64,000 bases of DNA, taken from contig NC_060024.1 of NCBI RefSeq assembly GCF_021134715.1, positions 3,224,001 through 3,288,000 of the forward strand. The letters are read 5' to 3'. A model generated the notes under the pieces. That model saw only the letters and a list, made by a program, of their open reading frames with translations. It was not told the origin of the DNA and searched no databases. Both the position numbers and the translations under genes were made by a program. The stretch is from Daphnia pulex (taxonomy: Eukaryota > Arthropoda > Branchiopoda > Diplostraca > Daphniidae). Shown here in pieces: positions 35,591 through 48,339 of this stretch (the stretch's first letter is position 1; the number at the start of each line of letters is the position of its first letter).

Positions 35591-38500
35591 ATGAGAAATT
35601 GCTTCGAACAAAGAGAATGTCGCTCCCTGATCGTAACAATTGCATGTTGCTTGACATCATTTTTATTTTTCTCGTTAAATTATCAACTTAAATATTTTGA
35701 GAAAGGGAGACATGCAATTTTCATGGAAATCAATACAAAAATGAAATCATCAGAGTAAGACAATTTGAATTACAATAAACTATATTAACTTAATCTAAAA
35801 TATGATTCGAATAAATCGCAGGATATCAGAAGAATCCAAAAACGAATTCCCATTGTGCCGTAGTAATCTGTTAGATAAACGGGACTATCACTACGAAGAG
35901 TTGGCTAGAAAATTCTGCAATAGCAGCAAATTAATTCCGAAAAACAATTCTCGGAAATCTTGTCACTTACTACAGTACACGACTAAACATGTTGTTACAT
36001 GTTTCGATGCTTTACATCAAGAACAGATCACTCGAATGCATTTAAATGTGCGAAAAATTTCAAAGAGGTCAAACAAATTGCATTTTGTATTCATAGGAGA
36101 TTCAAGAATTCGACAACAATTTTATAATTTTTTAAAGGTAATTATTTATTTCTAATCTCTAAGAAATATATCGGTAATTTTACCGAGTAAAATCTCAGTA
36201 ATCAACGTCCAGACTTTAAGGTCGGGAATTTTTTTTACCGAGATGAAAATTGGTACCATTCTCGATTGGCGCCTTCTTGTTACGGCTTTGCTCATTTTCA
36301 GACCGGATATACCCACCCCTCTTTTTTTTTGTCCCAAGGTCTCTCTGGGTTTTAATCATTACTTAGGGTGAGAGAGGGAGAGAATCCGAAAACTAAATTT
36401 CCACCCACCCCCGATCCTGAATTTTATCGCGCTCGAAAATGAACTATGCTGTGCTCTTCTTCTCTTCCTTCATGTCCAAATCTTCTATCTGACATCTATT
36501 GATATTCGGGAAGCTTGACTAAGAAGTCCACAAACAACACTCAAACAGGACAGAATTAGGGGTAATAGATTACCAAACCGTAAGAGATTAAACCTTGCCT
36601 ATCCGGATTTTCTTAATTTTGAACATTTTTCCATGAGGGAAATATAGACGAATCTCAAAATCAAGCAATCCTTCGGACTTGTTAGTGACTAGTAGTACTA
36701 ATAGTAAGTGCCCAGCAATTACATTAGCCGCTAAGCGCACAGCTAGTGTTCCGAGTTCAATAACATTACTTACAGTTTCGATAATAACCATAAAAGGTAT
36801 TAAACAATAAAATTCTTAAGAGAGAAGAGGACAATGCGGATCCCTGGTTACCTAAAGAGCCAACAATCTTTTTTCCGCTTGATTACCTGCTGAGATAGTG
36901 GCTCCAATCCCGGTTTCTTCGCTGGTTCCTTCTTCTACTTTTATGATTAGTTGAGAAGACTCAACGTCGCAATATTTTAGTCAAATGGTATGTATAACTA
37001 GTATAATATACATTGATCTTGCGTTGGAAAACAATGAAGGGAGTTTAAACTACCTAATTTGATTTAAAGCGAACCTCACATGATTGTCTATATTTTTAAC
37101 TTCGCCATTTCCCCCATTTTCCCCTTGCATTTCTTACGTAATCTATGTCTAACTCCCTTTCGCGACGTCGATTTCTTTGATGACCCGACAGCCAAAAGAG
37201 GATAGGCCATAATTTTATGCCTTTATTGCAGCGGTACCCAGCATAACACTAGGGCGCCATCGAAAACGCACGACAGGCTGCCTAATCCGTAGTATCCCTA
37301 AACAAAAGTTGGGTGAATTGCAACTATTTCCATGGAAAGAGATACTGTTTTTGGTTAGGAATTCTAAGAATTAGGCCCCCTCTCGCGTGTCATGGTTGGC
37401 ATCCTAGCGGTGTGGTCCAAAAGCGCAACAGCCGCTTTGGTCACAACTCTACTGGTAAAAGGAGTGGATAAAGTATTCCCCTTCTTTGTTGTTGAATACA
37501 TTTATTCTATTACAATTTTGAATTCCTGTTCAGTGAAAAGAAATTCCTTAAACATCGAAAAATAAGTACTGTTTTACGCCGTCGTTGCCCCAATTTTATC
37601 CCGGGATGCAAATGTATACATTTTTCGTCACAAAATAGCGTGAGAGTGCAATTTACATGCGAGGTAAATTAATTTTTTAGGAATGAAAATCTCATCGGAA
37701 AAAAAACAAGATTCTGCAATGGGTGCAATGAGAAAAAAGTGCCCGATGATTTGTTTTCTTATGTTGGACTAATTACGAATGAATGTGCAGCAGTTTAATC
37801 TAAATAGCGCTGATAACTTATACAAATATTATTTATTGTTGAATGTTGTTAGAATTTACTGGTTTTTCTGGCGTTTCGTAGTCTTTATTTTCTTACACCG
37901 AATCATTTTCCATTATAGTTAATTCCTAATTACGATCGTGATACGAAACCCCCGATTTTGCTTCATAACTCACCTTTTTTCCATGGAGACAAAATCGAAG
38001 TCTACAGCAGCATTCTCAGATTGCGTATCTCATTTTTATGGAGACCTACAATCAACGATTCACTTGTCGGGACAATAAAACACTGGACACAATCCGAAGA
38101 AAACAAAAGACCTACATTGATATTTTTAGGTAAATTTTTTCTATTTTAAAGAGGGTCACAATTATGAAGTGCAAAAAATCTCAAAATGTTTCATGTGACC
38201 TATACCTTTTTTCTTAGGGAAATTAGAATTTTTGAAAAAGATAGTATTAAATATTTATCCATGAGAGATTTCCTCAGGAAATTCGAGGGCTCCACCGTAT
38301 TTATTTGTTTAAACGTCCCATGTGAATTCTTCCACTCTCCAACGCTGCCATCTAGTGGCCAAAAGTGAAAACTCTGTCCTAGGCAAAAGGGTTTGTGGCT
38401 TACCTTGCCTGATGTTTTAACTACTCCTCATTGTTGCTACTACTCCGAGTTTTATTTTCAGTTTTTTATTGGAACGAAACTGCTTTTATTACATGTCATA

Positions 38501-41500
38501 AAGATATCTGATTTGAAGTAATGGGTGGCGTGGTGCAACCCGGAGCGAACTGTGGGCAAGCAAGGGCGTTCGTCCCGGCTTGCCTACACCGCCTTTTGCT
38601 ATTGCTGGCTTTTCTTCCTTCCGAAGTTTTGGGGTCCTGTTCCCCTCCGAAAGCAGTGCCCGACATAGGGTCCTGCCTTACAGGCCCACTTTTTTTCACA
38701 CGAAACAATTGTGAATTGAAAACGGGTTTTATTTTATTAACCGTTCTACTCCCTTTTTCCCCCCATTTCCATCCACGCCGGGTTGTCGCCCCCTCATAAG
38801 CGCACGATTTCTCTGTTTATCAGAGAAAAAGGTGTGCGGGGTGGAAATGAGGGGGAAGAAAGGGACAAACACTGGCAAAATAATAAAAACCGTTTTCAAT
38901 TCACAATTGACTAGATTAAATATGACGCAAAAATTCTAAAAATGAAATTTTGTTCAGCTTGTGAACCTCTTCATTTCAGAGTTTTCCACATCAACCTAGC
39001 TCCACCCGTTCTTTAGTTATTCCCCTTCAAAATACCCTAATTTGCATGGAGCCCTATAGAGTGTTCCCAAACTTAAGGATCCATTTTAAACCTACCATCC
39101 TCTTGATAGGAAAAATCTGAAAAAAATCAGCATATTCCTACATACTATGGCTACGGCCAAAAAAAAATCATCGCGATCCGACGAAAATTGGATTTTTCGG
39201 ATCGCCGAGAAAAAAAGCCAAACTCCATAAGGTTCTCTCTCGCGCGCGCGCGCGTTCTCAGACTTTAGGTACAGTACCCACCAAACTATTAGGTACACCC
39301 CCTTTTTTCAGTGCATTCTTATGGCACTACGTGTCTTAGAAAAAGTGCAAATACTACCCGAACGGCTTGGGCTAGATTTTTTTCTTTCTTTCCTGAGTAG
39401 ATCTAATGATGATCTACATTTTTTACACTCACAAAAATTGTGTAGGATGAACCCCCATGGCGCTACGGTATCGTTCACTTTATTAGGTACACCCGTTTTT
39501 CCTCATATGCGCCGTGTTAAATACGGCGTTTTCAAAAATATACAAAAATACTAAAAATCAAGCTAAAATCTTTTTCTTGGTGCCAAAAGATGCAGAATTC
39601 TTCACTCTTTACGAATATACAGAAAGATTTACAATAAAATCAACTCAAAGAACCCTTCCCTATACCTCAAAGTTTTCCACTTCAAAATTTGGCGCCCTCT
39701 GTTGGCGAAAGTGCAAGTTTGTTGTAAAAAATACAAATTTTTTGTTTGCCCGAGGGAAGAAAAGGGAGAAGAGGAAAGTTTGGGTCCCCCCTTTTTTCAT
39801 ACTTTCCTTTTCTCCCTTTTCTTCCCTCGGGCCAATTCTCTGTAGATTCGGTCGCGAAAAAAGTAAACAACAGGGGAAAACATTTTTTTAAAAATACAAG
39901 GAATGTGATCTGGAGACACAAATTTCTATATATACAGAATATGTAGCAATTAGTATATGATATACTAAACAAGATACGTAGCAATTAAATGACACAAACA
40001 AAAATTTAAAAAAAATAACACACTGATTCACAAAATGCACTTTGTATTGGGAAAACACAGTTTCAGCCGATACAGACAACCAAAACAACCACCTAAGATG
40101 GCGGACATCGAAACAATTGACTCGCGAAACCGCGAGGTGAATAGCCTCTATTGAAGTGTATGGCGCCTTTTTATTTTCGTTTTTGACATAACACATAAAA
40201 GGTTGAGGTGCCAAATTTTCTCAATGAGTCTTTAGAAAAAAACACCTTTCTACCCATTTCATCGCAAGCACTAAAGGTACTGGCATGAAAGGTAGCATGA
40301 TTTTAAGCGCGCTTAAAAACCTCTCATTGGTGAAAAGGGATTGTCGCGTGACATTTGACAATGCTTATTGGGCACAACGCCGTGCTTTTTCGCTTTGTCA
40401 CTTAACGAACCCCAGGGCAGCGTGTGGGGTGCATTCGCAAACCGGGTAGGGTACGCGTCATGCACTATCACTATTTGAGTATTTTCCCTAATGAATTCTT
40501 TCGAAATTGGTTTATCATAGCAGTGTATACATAATTACTATGTTTTATTTAAGGAATGGCTACTCATTTTATGCTTCAAATGAATGGTGCAAGTTATGGA
40601 CTTTACGAAGAAAGAATAAGGGAACTGAGTGCCATTCTCGGACAATTGACTGATTTCAGTAAAGTTATATGGCTTAATCAATACCCAACTGTGGAATTGT
40701 ATGGAGACACCGATTCACACAACACTGATGTTCATTCCCGCAAGATTCATCAGTACAATGAAGTCACTCGGAAAATATTGAAGTAAGTTTCAACCGCAGT
40801 AAGAAAACTCGATGATATTATTTATTTTATTAGGGCAATTATTATGATGTGCCTTCACAAATCCAGTTAGGGGAGAGTTGCACTGGTTAGAACACTTTTT
40901 CTTATTTTTACTCCCATTCCTTTATTTTTTCATACACTCAGCTCAGAGAAGTCTTGAAAAAATCAGAAAATTAGCTTAATGATAGTTTTTTTTAATGTCT
41001 GAAAATATTACTATATATATTACCGTAATCCTTGATTTAGAAACAAAACCCCCAAAAAACCAATGATCTCACAGAAGGGGCAGTTTGTTCTATCCACCGA
41101 AGCTAGTTATTGGTCTCCAAATGGACCAAAAAAGCTATATCTACAGTACCAACCACAGGTATTGGATCACGCCCCTCACATTTTGTCGTTTTAACCCACG
41201 CGAGATAGGTATTACGGTGTCTTGCGTGGGAATTTTATTCGTAGATTAAGATTGCACCTAATACGAGTTTCATTCCCCCCTTGGAAAGACAAATGATTAC
41301 TCTTTATCCATGATTTTATATTTAAAAAACTATATTGGTTCTATGATATTTTTAATCTGGGCCGAGTTATTTACGATTCAAATTTTGGAAAAAAATAACA
41401 ATTTCGTTTAGTTCTTTGGCCATTTTTGTTTTCCGCATTCTTTAAGCCAACTAGAAGTGGAAAAACAATATTTTTTACTCTTTCACTTTAGGGTCTGTTT

Positions 41501-44500
41501 GGGTGGTTACTCTCAAAATCTTAGCCATGTAGCTATCGAGAAAGGGATGGTAAAATATCGGAGACATTTCCCATGGCATCTACCGATTCAAGCATACTTC
41601 TTCAGTTACGTTTATTACATATCGATCGCATTTTTTGTAAACCACATACCCTAGTAGCTGAATTTACTGTACCAATGCATGCTTGAAGAGGTCGAAACTC
41701 GGAGTGATGGCAGAAATATTTATGAAGTCATTTCTCAGGTGTAAACAACAGCCTACTAATGTTAGTTTCACTTGTATAGTAAATTGCATACTATCATGTT
41801 AGTATTTAAACAACCTTCTTTCGGCACTACTTTGAAAATTGTAGGGATTGGTACATATTAGTAGGAAAGGGCTAGTATTATTGGACGCGCCTTAATTTGA
41901 ACCAACAGATTGATAAAAAAGAGTTCATTTAATAAAAAAAGGTGGCTCGTCTATATTTATTCTTAGTTTCGAGATACAATTTTACTGCTAATATTTTGTA
42001 ACTTTTTTTGTATACCCCTTTTTTTAATAGAAAATAATACTAAAAAAACTAATGTAAAGAGTTATTTAATATAATAGCGTACCCATTTTTAAATAGTTTA
42101 CATAATTTTTATGTTATGTAATAATTATTAAAAAAAAAATACAAATTTTTCCCACAGCCACCAGAGGACTATTGTTGGGGGTAATTTAGACAGGCGATTG
42201 GGTACTATGAAGTTGGACTACATGGTGGAGTATGCGGAACACTTTAAACGACCTTTTTTTAATAAGTTAACCCAGAATTGTCCGGTTCATACCATTTGAT
42301 TTTAATGGATTAAATTCTGCAATTAATTACTGGAATTCAGAAATAATTTTTACACTAACAAAGGGGACACATATTTATTGTATGTGTTGTAAAAACATGT
42401 TGGTTTTGAGGATAAGTTCTTCATTTGGGATGGTTCAATTATAACTGCGATCGTCGAATTTTGACACCGTTTTTTTATAAACTATTTGTTTCTTAAAATC
42501 TATTGTTTTTAAACGTTTATAATGGAGAACTAAAAAAAATACAAGGGTAACCCACTCAGACATTAGGGTACGAATATTTACGTAATTTGCGTAATTTACT
42601 ACAAGTAGGCAAAAATATGCGCACCTTAGGAAAGTTGTACGAAGATTTTTTTGTGAACCATCAGAAAAATAGGGAATATGACGGGTACCCAAACAAAAAT
42701 ACATATATTCTTTTATCAAGCCACAATAAATATTAAATTAGTGGTTGGGAACCCTATGTGCCCTCCCCTAAACATCAACAATTTTAGAATGCTTGCAGGG
42801 GATTTTGTCTGTAATTGAATGCGAATCACAAGGGCAAACAACTTGATTAAGTAAAAGTTTTCATAATCAAAAAATAATAAAACAAAATTTTTAAAACTTA
42901 GTGGGGAGTGGTCCGGGTTGGCCTAGTTTTTTTATTTTCTCTCCCATTTCCCTCCATCAGTACGATTTTTATATCTTTCGGTCCAAAAAAAGTGAGTTCC
43001 CCTTTTATCTAGAATGTATTTTTTTTCAAAATTTATTAGTTACTAGGGGAGAGCGGGGTCAATGTGGAAAAAAAAATCTATTACCTCTTAAACTAAACCT
43101 AATTTTTAAAAACAAATAAACAGCATTGTCAAACGCCCCGAAATCTATGTCCCCTAATTTTTTCATAAAGATCAGATCATTATATTAGCTGTAATCAAGC
43201 TTTAAAAAAAATGGGAAAAAAAATCAGGGGGGAAAAGTGGACAGAAAGGGGGTATAAAAGACATGGTTATAACTCTAATGCTTTTGCAAAACTATTAAAA
43301 ATTAAAATCTTAATAGTTACTTTGGTCATTAAAGTAATATAATATGTGCAAACAAATAATAACAATGATAATATGTTATTAAAATTCGGTATTGAATGCT
43401 TGGGGGTGGAATGGACAAAGCAGCGCTGAAAATATAAAAAAAGGAGGGGCTTACAAAGTATCAAGTATTGAATCACAAATAAAATTAAAGATGGCGATTG
43501 TTTACAAAATTATATTGTTTGTTAACAAAAGTTAGTTTTTTAAATATTTTTATAGCCTACTGCTGTTACTGTCTGATATTACCCCCAAAAAGATGTCAAG
43601 TTTTACCTGCAGCAAAGAAATTTTTCTAAATCATTATTATTCTTAAACGATTAACCGTAACAATAAAATTTTTACACAACATGAAAACAGAATGAATAAA
43701 GTATTTTATTCAATAATACAATTTTTTTAACCGTACAGGTTGTTTAGGTACACAAAAAACTATGGCAATGACAAACATGAAATTAGACCACCATTTTTTA
43801 TTATTGCTACTAGTAACTTGAGCCCGGTCGAGATCGGGGAACTTGGGTCTAGCTTAAAGTCGGAATCATTTTCTACTTTTTTTTAAAGCAAGGAGTTGCA
43901 CGTAAACAGCGCCAGACGTAACTAAATGTAATCTTGTTTGGCAACGTCCGTTTCTTCATAGGTAGCTGCCTGGTGATAGCAATTCGTGTTATTTAACAAA
44001 TGTAATATTATTGCGAGTAATTCATTTCCTTTTGATTATTTCCCAGGTTGTTAAGCAAAATGGGTAAACAAAAAGTTTTGATCATTTACTGCTAAATTCT
44101 CATGGGACGTTGCCCATCTGCCCGTGCCAATGTTATCGTAGAAAATCTGCCCTGGCTTCCCAGACAAAAGAATTTTTTTTCTTGCGTAGTGATAGGCTCT
44201 TCTTTTGTTGTAATTTCGATAATTATTCGTTTTCTGCCTGCCGATTGGGCGATTGGAATTCAATTGATTTTTTCATTAAATTCGATTAAATGTTTATTTG
44301 AATTTAATCTTTTTATAAGAAAGATATGTCCGTTTACCATCTGCCCGCCAATTTGTCTCGTAGAACAATCTGCCCGTGCCAAGTCAACAGATTGTCATTT
44401 TCTACCTATATTGTTAAATTTCGAATCTTTCCTGGGATAACTCGTCCAAAGTTATTCTGCCCGTGGGTTCCTATTCGTTATTCTACCCGCCAATAAGTAC

Positions 44501-45849
44501 ATTTTCGCGTGAAAAAAAATTGCATTTATTGCTAAACTTTAAATAAGACGTGACTTGATCTGAGGGGAAATCTATGGGGGGAGGGGGGCAAAAAACAGTA
44601 TTTATCGAACAGAAATGCCGATTTGAATTTGGTGCTATTTGACGTAATCGATATTTGCCGCGTAGAAATCGATGCACGTACTGCGTTGTGAGTGTGATCC
44701 AGTACCCACCCTTCTTTTTTCAAAGGCTTGGAAATTTACCCCATTGTCTTTCCCCCCTTTCCCCTTTGCAGCAACCCCCCTATTTGACCATCAGCAAGGA
44801 GGGTGAAAACCTGCGGCGGTTTTCACCCTCTTGAAGGGTGACTGGACAGACCAATCACAGCGTGTACGCATTGGGACAAACACAGGCTCCTCCCAAAAAA
44901 GCTTGTTCTTTTATTATATATTTATAACTCAAAAACTATTAGCAGGATTTTACTTAAACTTATACCCTGTAGTTGTTATGAAATTCTTCATTTCAGACTA
45001 TTTTTTATTTTTTCCCCCTCATCCCCACCGTCAGTAATTGAGCTTGTCCTACCTCTTACGTGTCCATCGTGACCCCGCTCTCCCCTATTCTAGTTTTATT
45101 GAAGTTATAAAACGAAATAAAACATTTTCCGACATGAAGTAATATGAGCAAATTCAATAATTCAGTTATTCTCGGCAAAGACAATTTTCCATAAGCCAAC
45201 AGTGACAGGAAAAACTTGCCCCAACGATGTCGTCTAGATAAAAATTTGTTTAAGCAATTTTAGTTAATTTTTTGTTTACGCCCTAATATAGAGTCGATAG
45301 AGAATTAGTATTCTCTTTTTCAATAGTATTTTAAAATATTTTAATTATGATTCCAAAAGGAATTATTTGGAAAAAACTTATGGAAAAAACTTACATGAGG
45401 GAATTCAAAAATTGTTTTTATTTTTTATCTTCTGATCGGCTTTTCATATACTTTTGAAATTTATAATATTATTGTGCATGATGATAATGTACACATGGTA
45501 AAAAGCTAAAATTTGAATTCATTAAATGCAGCGAAAAATAAATAGATATGAGGGACTTGCCCCGTGACCTTCTAGCCCTAGACTCTCCCCAACACGTAAA
45601 GTAATAAAATACATTATATGATCTGTAACATTTCTTAGGAAACAAAGAAGGGTACGTATTTGGGATTCAAGTAATCAATTTGCAGAAGAATACGTTCGTG
45701 GCTGTGCCATTACATTTGGACGATTTACTCCAATTTACTTTGACTGCCAGGACTTTATCCACACTGGATATGTAGCTCTTTCAGAAGCAACGCAATTGTT
45801 ATATAATGATATCTGTAATGCAAAAATACGGCACAGAAGTAACCAATAA
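35591..45849 (+). CDS. CASD1-like GDS/SGNH type II membrane protein (five exons)
   Basis: Predicted Golgi-type acyl-esterase or acetyltransferase domain, similar to the lumenal N-terminal domain of the sialic-acid O-acetyltransferase CASD1 (PC-esterase/SGNH group). Exons: 35591-35754, 35822-36137, 37919-38129, 40554-40782, 45639-45849. Phases 2, 0, 1 and 2 match at every join; the total is 1,131 nt, giving 376 residues. A signal anchor lies at residues about 13-29. Block I is [16 protein letters not shown], with nucleophile Ser149. VIWLNQYP lies in exon 4. Exon 5 has DFIH, giving Asp345-x-x-His348 for the triad. First-intron splice sites are CAGA|GTAAGA and ATCGCAG|GATAT. AATAAA overlaps the stop. 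The multi-pass acyltransferase part of full CASD1 is absent. Introns 3 and 4 hold foldback and TA-flanked elements. Substrate is unknown, and a further exon in the 4.9 kb intron 4 is possible. Confidence 0.83.
38706..38916. repeat. long inverted repeat in intron 3 of the CASD1-like gene
   Basis: CAATTGTGAATTGAAAACGG at 38706 is repeated inverted at the right edge (ending near 38908). The arms continue with GGAAAT-rich and GGGGAAAA-rich matches for about 75 bp. The centre contains TTTCTCTG...CAGAGAAA. Probably a small foldback element. Confidence 0.65.
39270..39740 (+). mobile_element. single arm of the Tc1/mariner-like foldback family
   Basis: Starts TACAGTACCCACCAAACT and follows the left arm of the 48340 element closely (TATGGCACTACGTGTC, GAACCCCCATGGCGCTACGG, AATACGGCGTTTTCAAAAAT). 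It reaches the loop, GGCGCCCTCTGTTGGCGAAA. The opposite arm is absent. Confidence 0.8.
39752..39832. repeat. polypurine/polypyrimidine inverted repeat
   Basis: CCGAGGGAAGAAAAGGGAGA near 39752 is mirrored by TCTCCCTTTTCTTCCCTCGG near 39811-39830, separated by about 40 nt. It sits immediately after the mariner arm. Confidence 0.7.
40867..40910 (+). repeat. isolated GGGGAGAG-type terminus
   Basis: TTAGGGGAGAGTTGCACTGG resembles the left ends of the TA-flanked elements. No matching right end was found nearby. Confidence 0.35.
43044..45087. mobile_element. 2,044-bp TA-flanked element with perfect 18-bp TIR
   Basis: Left end TAGGGGAGAGCGGGGTCA and right end TGACCCCGCTCTCCCCTA are exact reverse complements, with TA at the edges. 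It lies in intron 4 of the CASD1-like gene. The interior (about 44100-44490) carries imperfect repeats of an ATCTGCCCGTGCCAA word. I see no transposase. Confidence 0.82.
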
Positions 45850-48069
45850 ATCAACAATGAATTTAGTTCCTATATTTATTTCGGATAAAATGGACCGAAA
45901 TGCACCAACTTGAATTTCAGATTCTATTTCAAACCATTTTAATTTCGAAAAAAAATTATGTGGCAAGTGTAGTATTGTCGATCTATAGTTTGGTGAGTTG
46001 GTAGTGCTTTGGATAAGCAATTTTTTTTTCGATCATTATTCACTGTTTCCTTATTTTCCAATATTTCAAACCCCCGATGGTCTTAAAATTCAGAAAAAAC
46101 ATTAGTTTTCCAGCCTGTATTTTTAATTTTAAGAAAAAATCCTGTATTAACCCTTAAATGCAATTTAAAAACTTAAAAAATTAAAGAAAATATGCCTTAC
46201 TGTTGGTGCATCTTGCTTCTTATGTGAGGGTATGTTGGCCATTGCTTATCTAATGGCCCAACATGACTGGTGAAAATGTTACATTTAACATTAAAATTAA
46301 ATTACATGATTTCAATTCTTGATAGCTCTGATGAAGCAGAGAGAGAAGTTTTAATAATGAACTCTGAATCAGAAATAAAAAATCAATAAAAAGAAATGAA
46401 ATCATGTCATAACATCAAAACGTAGAAACATAGATATGCTGTGAGATGTCTGGATCGGTCTGGATATCTTTTCAAGAATCCGCAGAGTGATTATTTTCTA
46501 ATTTCCTTCTTGACACTTCTATGATGAGGGAAATTACACTTTGAAGTGGTGGCAATCTCAATTATGCTCTGGCTTTGCTCAGATTCTTTACGTAGCCTAG
46601 ATATGGGTTGTGATTGAATACCTAGAGCAAACAAAAAATAGTTTAGGGTTCTAGATTAATAAAGTGTACAATGCCAATTTAAATGACCTTACAAGGCTTT
46701 TGAAACCTCTAAATCTCTAATTTAGTGTATTTTAAAAAGACAGGTTATCACTAATATGAAACTCAAGAACATTAAAGTCATTAATGGATTGACATTTTTG
46801 GGAAAATTTGAACTCTGTTTTGTTCCAAATAGATTTTTTCTTGTAGCTTTAAACATCTAATAACTACCAGGATTAAAATTTGTTTATTTTTTCAGTTGAA
46901 CGTCTAACTATTTTTAAACTAAACCTAAAACACAATTACACTCAAAAACGAAAGAACGATAACAATAACAGGAACTTAATAATGCCTACATGCCCTACGT
47001 TGTCAGGCCAACTTGCCTAAGATGTCTATGTATTTTTTCAATTATTTCTACAATAGATAAAAATACAGAAAAAAATTACCGATGAAAAATAAATGAGTTT
47101 CCTTCCCTTATCATATTTTTAATAAATTTGCGTGGGTGCGAAAACTCTTATTATTTTCATTATTAAATCGTTTGGACGATTTCAACAAATTTTTTCCATA
47201 ACCGGTGCAGAATTTGAACCCTCAAAACTAGTAATTTTTTAAAGAACGCAACTAAATGTTAACATATCGTAAATTGAGAATTGCCAACTTTACAGCTACC
47301 TACTTGCCCCATTCTTCCCTACTGTTAATTCAGTGTTCGATACTCATCATAATTAAAATTTCTTTTTGTTATACAGGAAATAGAGGGCATGGAGATTTTC
47401 TTTGTGTTTTCTTCATTTTAACTGTAATTGGTTTGGCATCGAAGACCTGATGCTTCCATTTGATGTTTTTACTCATATAAAATTATACTGTTACAGCATT
47501 TTACGGGTGATATGTGTGTTGTTTTTCAACCTTAGGGTTATATGGGTAATTTTCTTCTTTAAAAAAAGTAAGGGACTAAAAACTTCACCGCGCTCTAACC
47601 TTATTTGCATGGTGATTCTCTGGGTAAAGTGCACAAGACATACCGAAATATAGAAAGGTCTGCATCAGGTTTTAAAAAATCAACAAGCGAAATCGTGGAA
47701 TCGCCTGATAAAAGAATTGACGGCGTTCCAAAAAAGTAAAATTTAAGTATGGGGGTGGCGAAACGTGAATAAATCCTTTGTTCGAAAAGTCCTACTATTT
47801 TACCCCATATCTTGAGGTAATGCCGCGAGTAGGGACAGATCATGTGACATATTTGTGATGTTATTTAATATTTTTAAACGAAACATTAGACAACATAAAA
47901 TTATAATTCTTTCATTTAATTTGGGGCCTGGTACCTGACGTGATGCATGACCTTCTTAAAGGAATTCTTCCACCGGTTATTTCAAAAACGACACTTCATT
48001 TAAAAAAAATAAAATTGTTTACTTGGGATCACTTGGACAATAAAATCAAGAATTTGAAAAATAAATCCT
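45850..48069. other. intergenic, no gene seen
   Basis: AT-rich sequence after the CASD1-like gene. I see no gene and no clear element boundary. Confidence 0.45.
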
Positions 48070-48150
48070 TTTGAAGCAGTGGGAGGAAAGGAGCTCTGCC
48101 ACGAAGGAATAAATAACTTAACCGGACAATTCCCGTTCTTTTTCGCTTAT
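48070..48150 (+). repeat. dispersed 70-bp repeat, copy 1
   Basis: GGAAAGGAGCTCTGCCACGA followed by AGGAATAAATAAC, CCGGACA and CGTTCTTT resembles the blocks at about 52503-52562 and 52668-52740, same orientation. Confidence 0.5.
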
Positions 48151-48339
48151 TCCAAACAGCTCCCCGTTTATTATTATTTTTTGAAATATCCTTGAACCGG
48201 ATACTTTCCGCTTTTATATTCTTTCTTAATCTATTCAATCCAGATTGGTCGCAGACGACTAGTCTATAAGTTACTTTTTTATTAGAATATGGCGATTCTT
48301 ATCGACTAGTCGATTAGTTGACTAGCAACCCGTAAAAAA

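Noticed and set aside
38496..38799. Overlapping plus and minus frames of 70-92 codons in a GC-rich patch
   Set aside because: Both strands are open because of composition, the patch lies within an intron beside an inverted repeat, and no domain is recognised.
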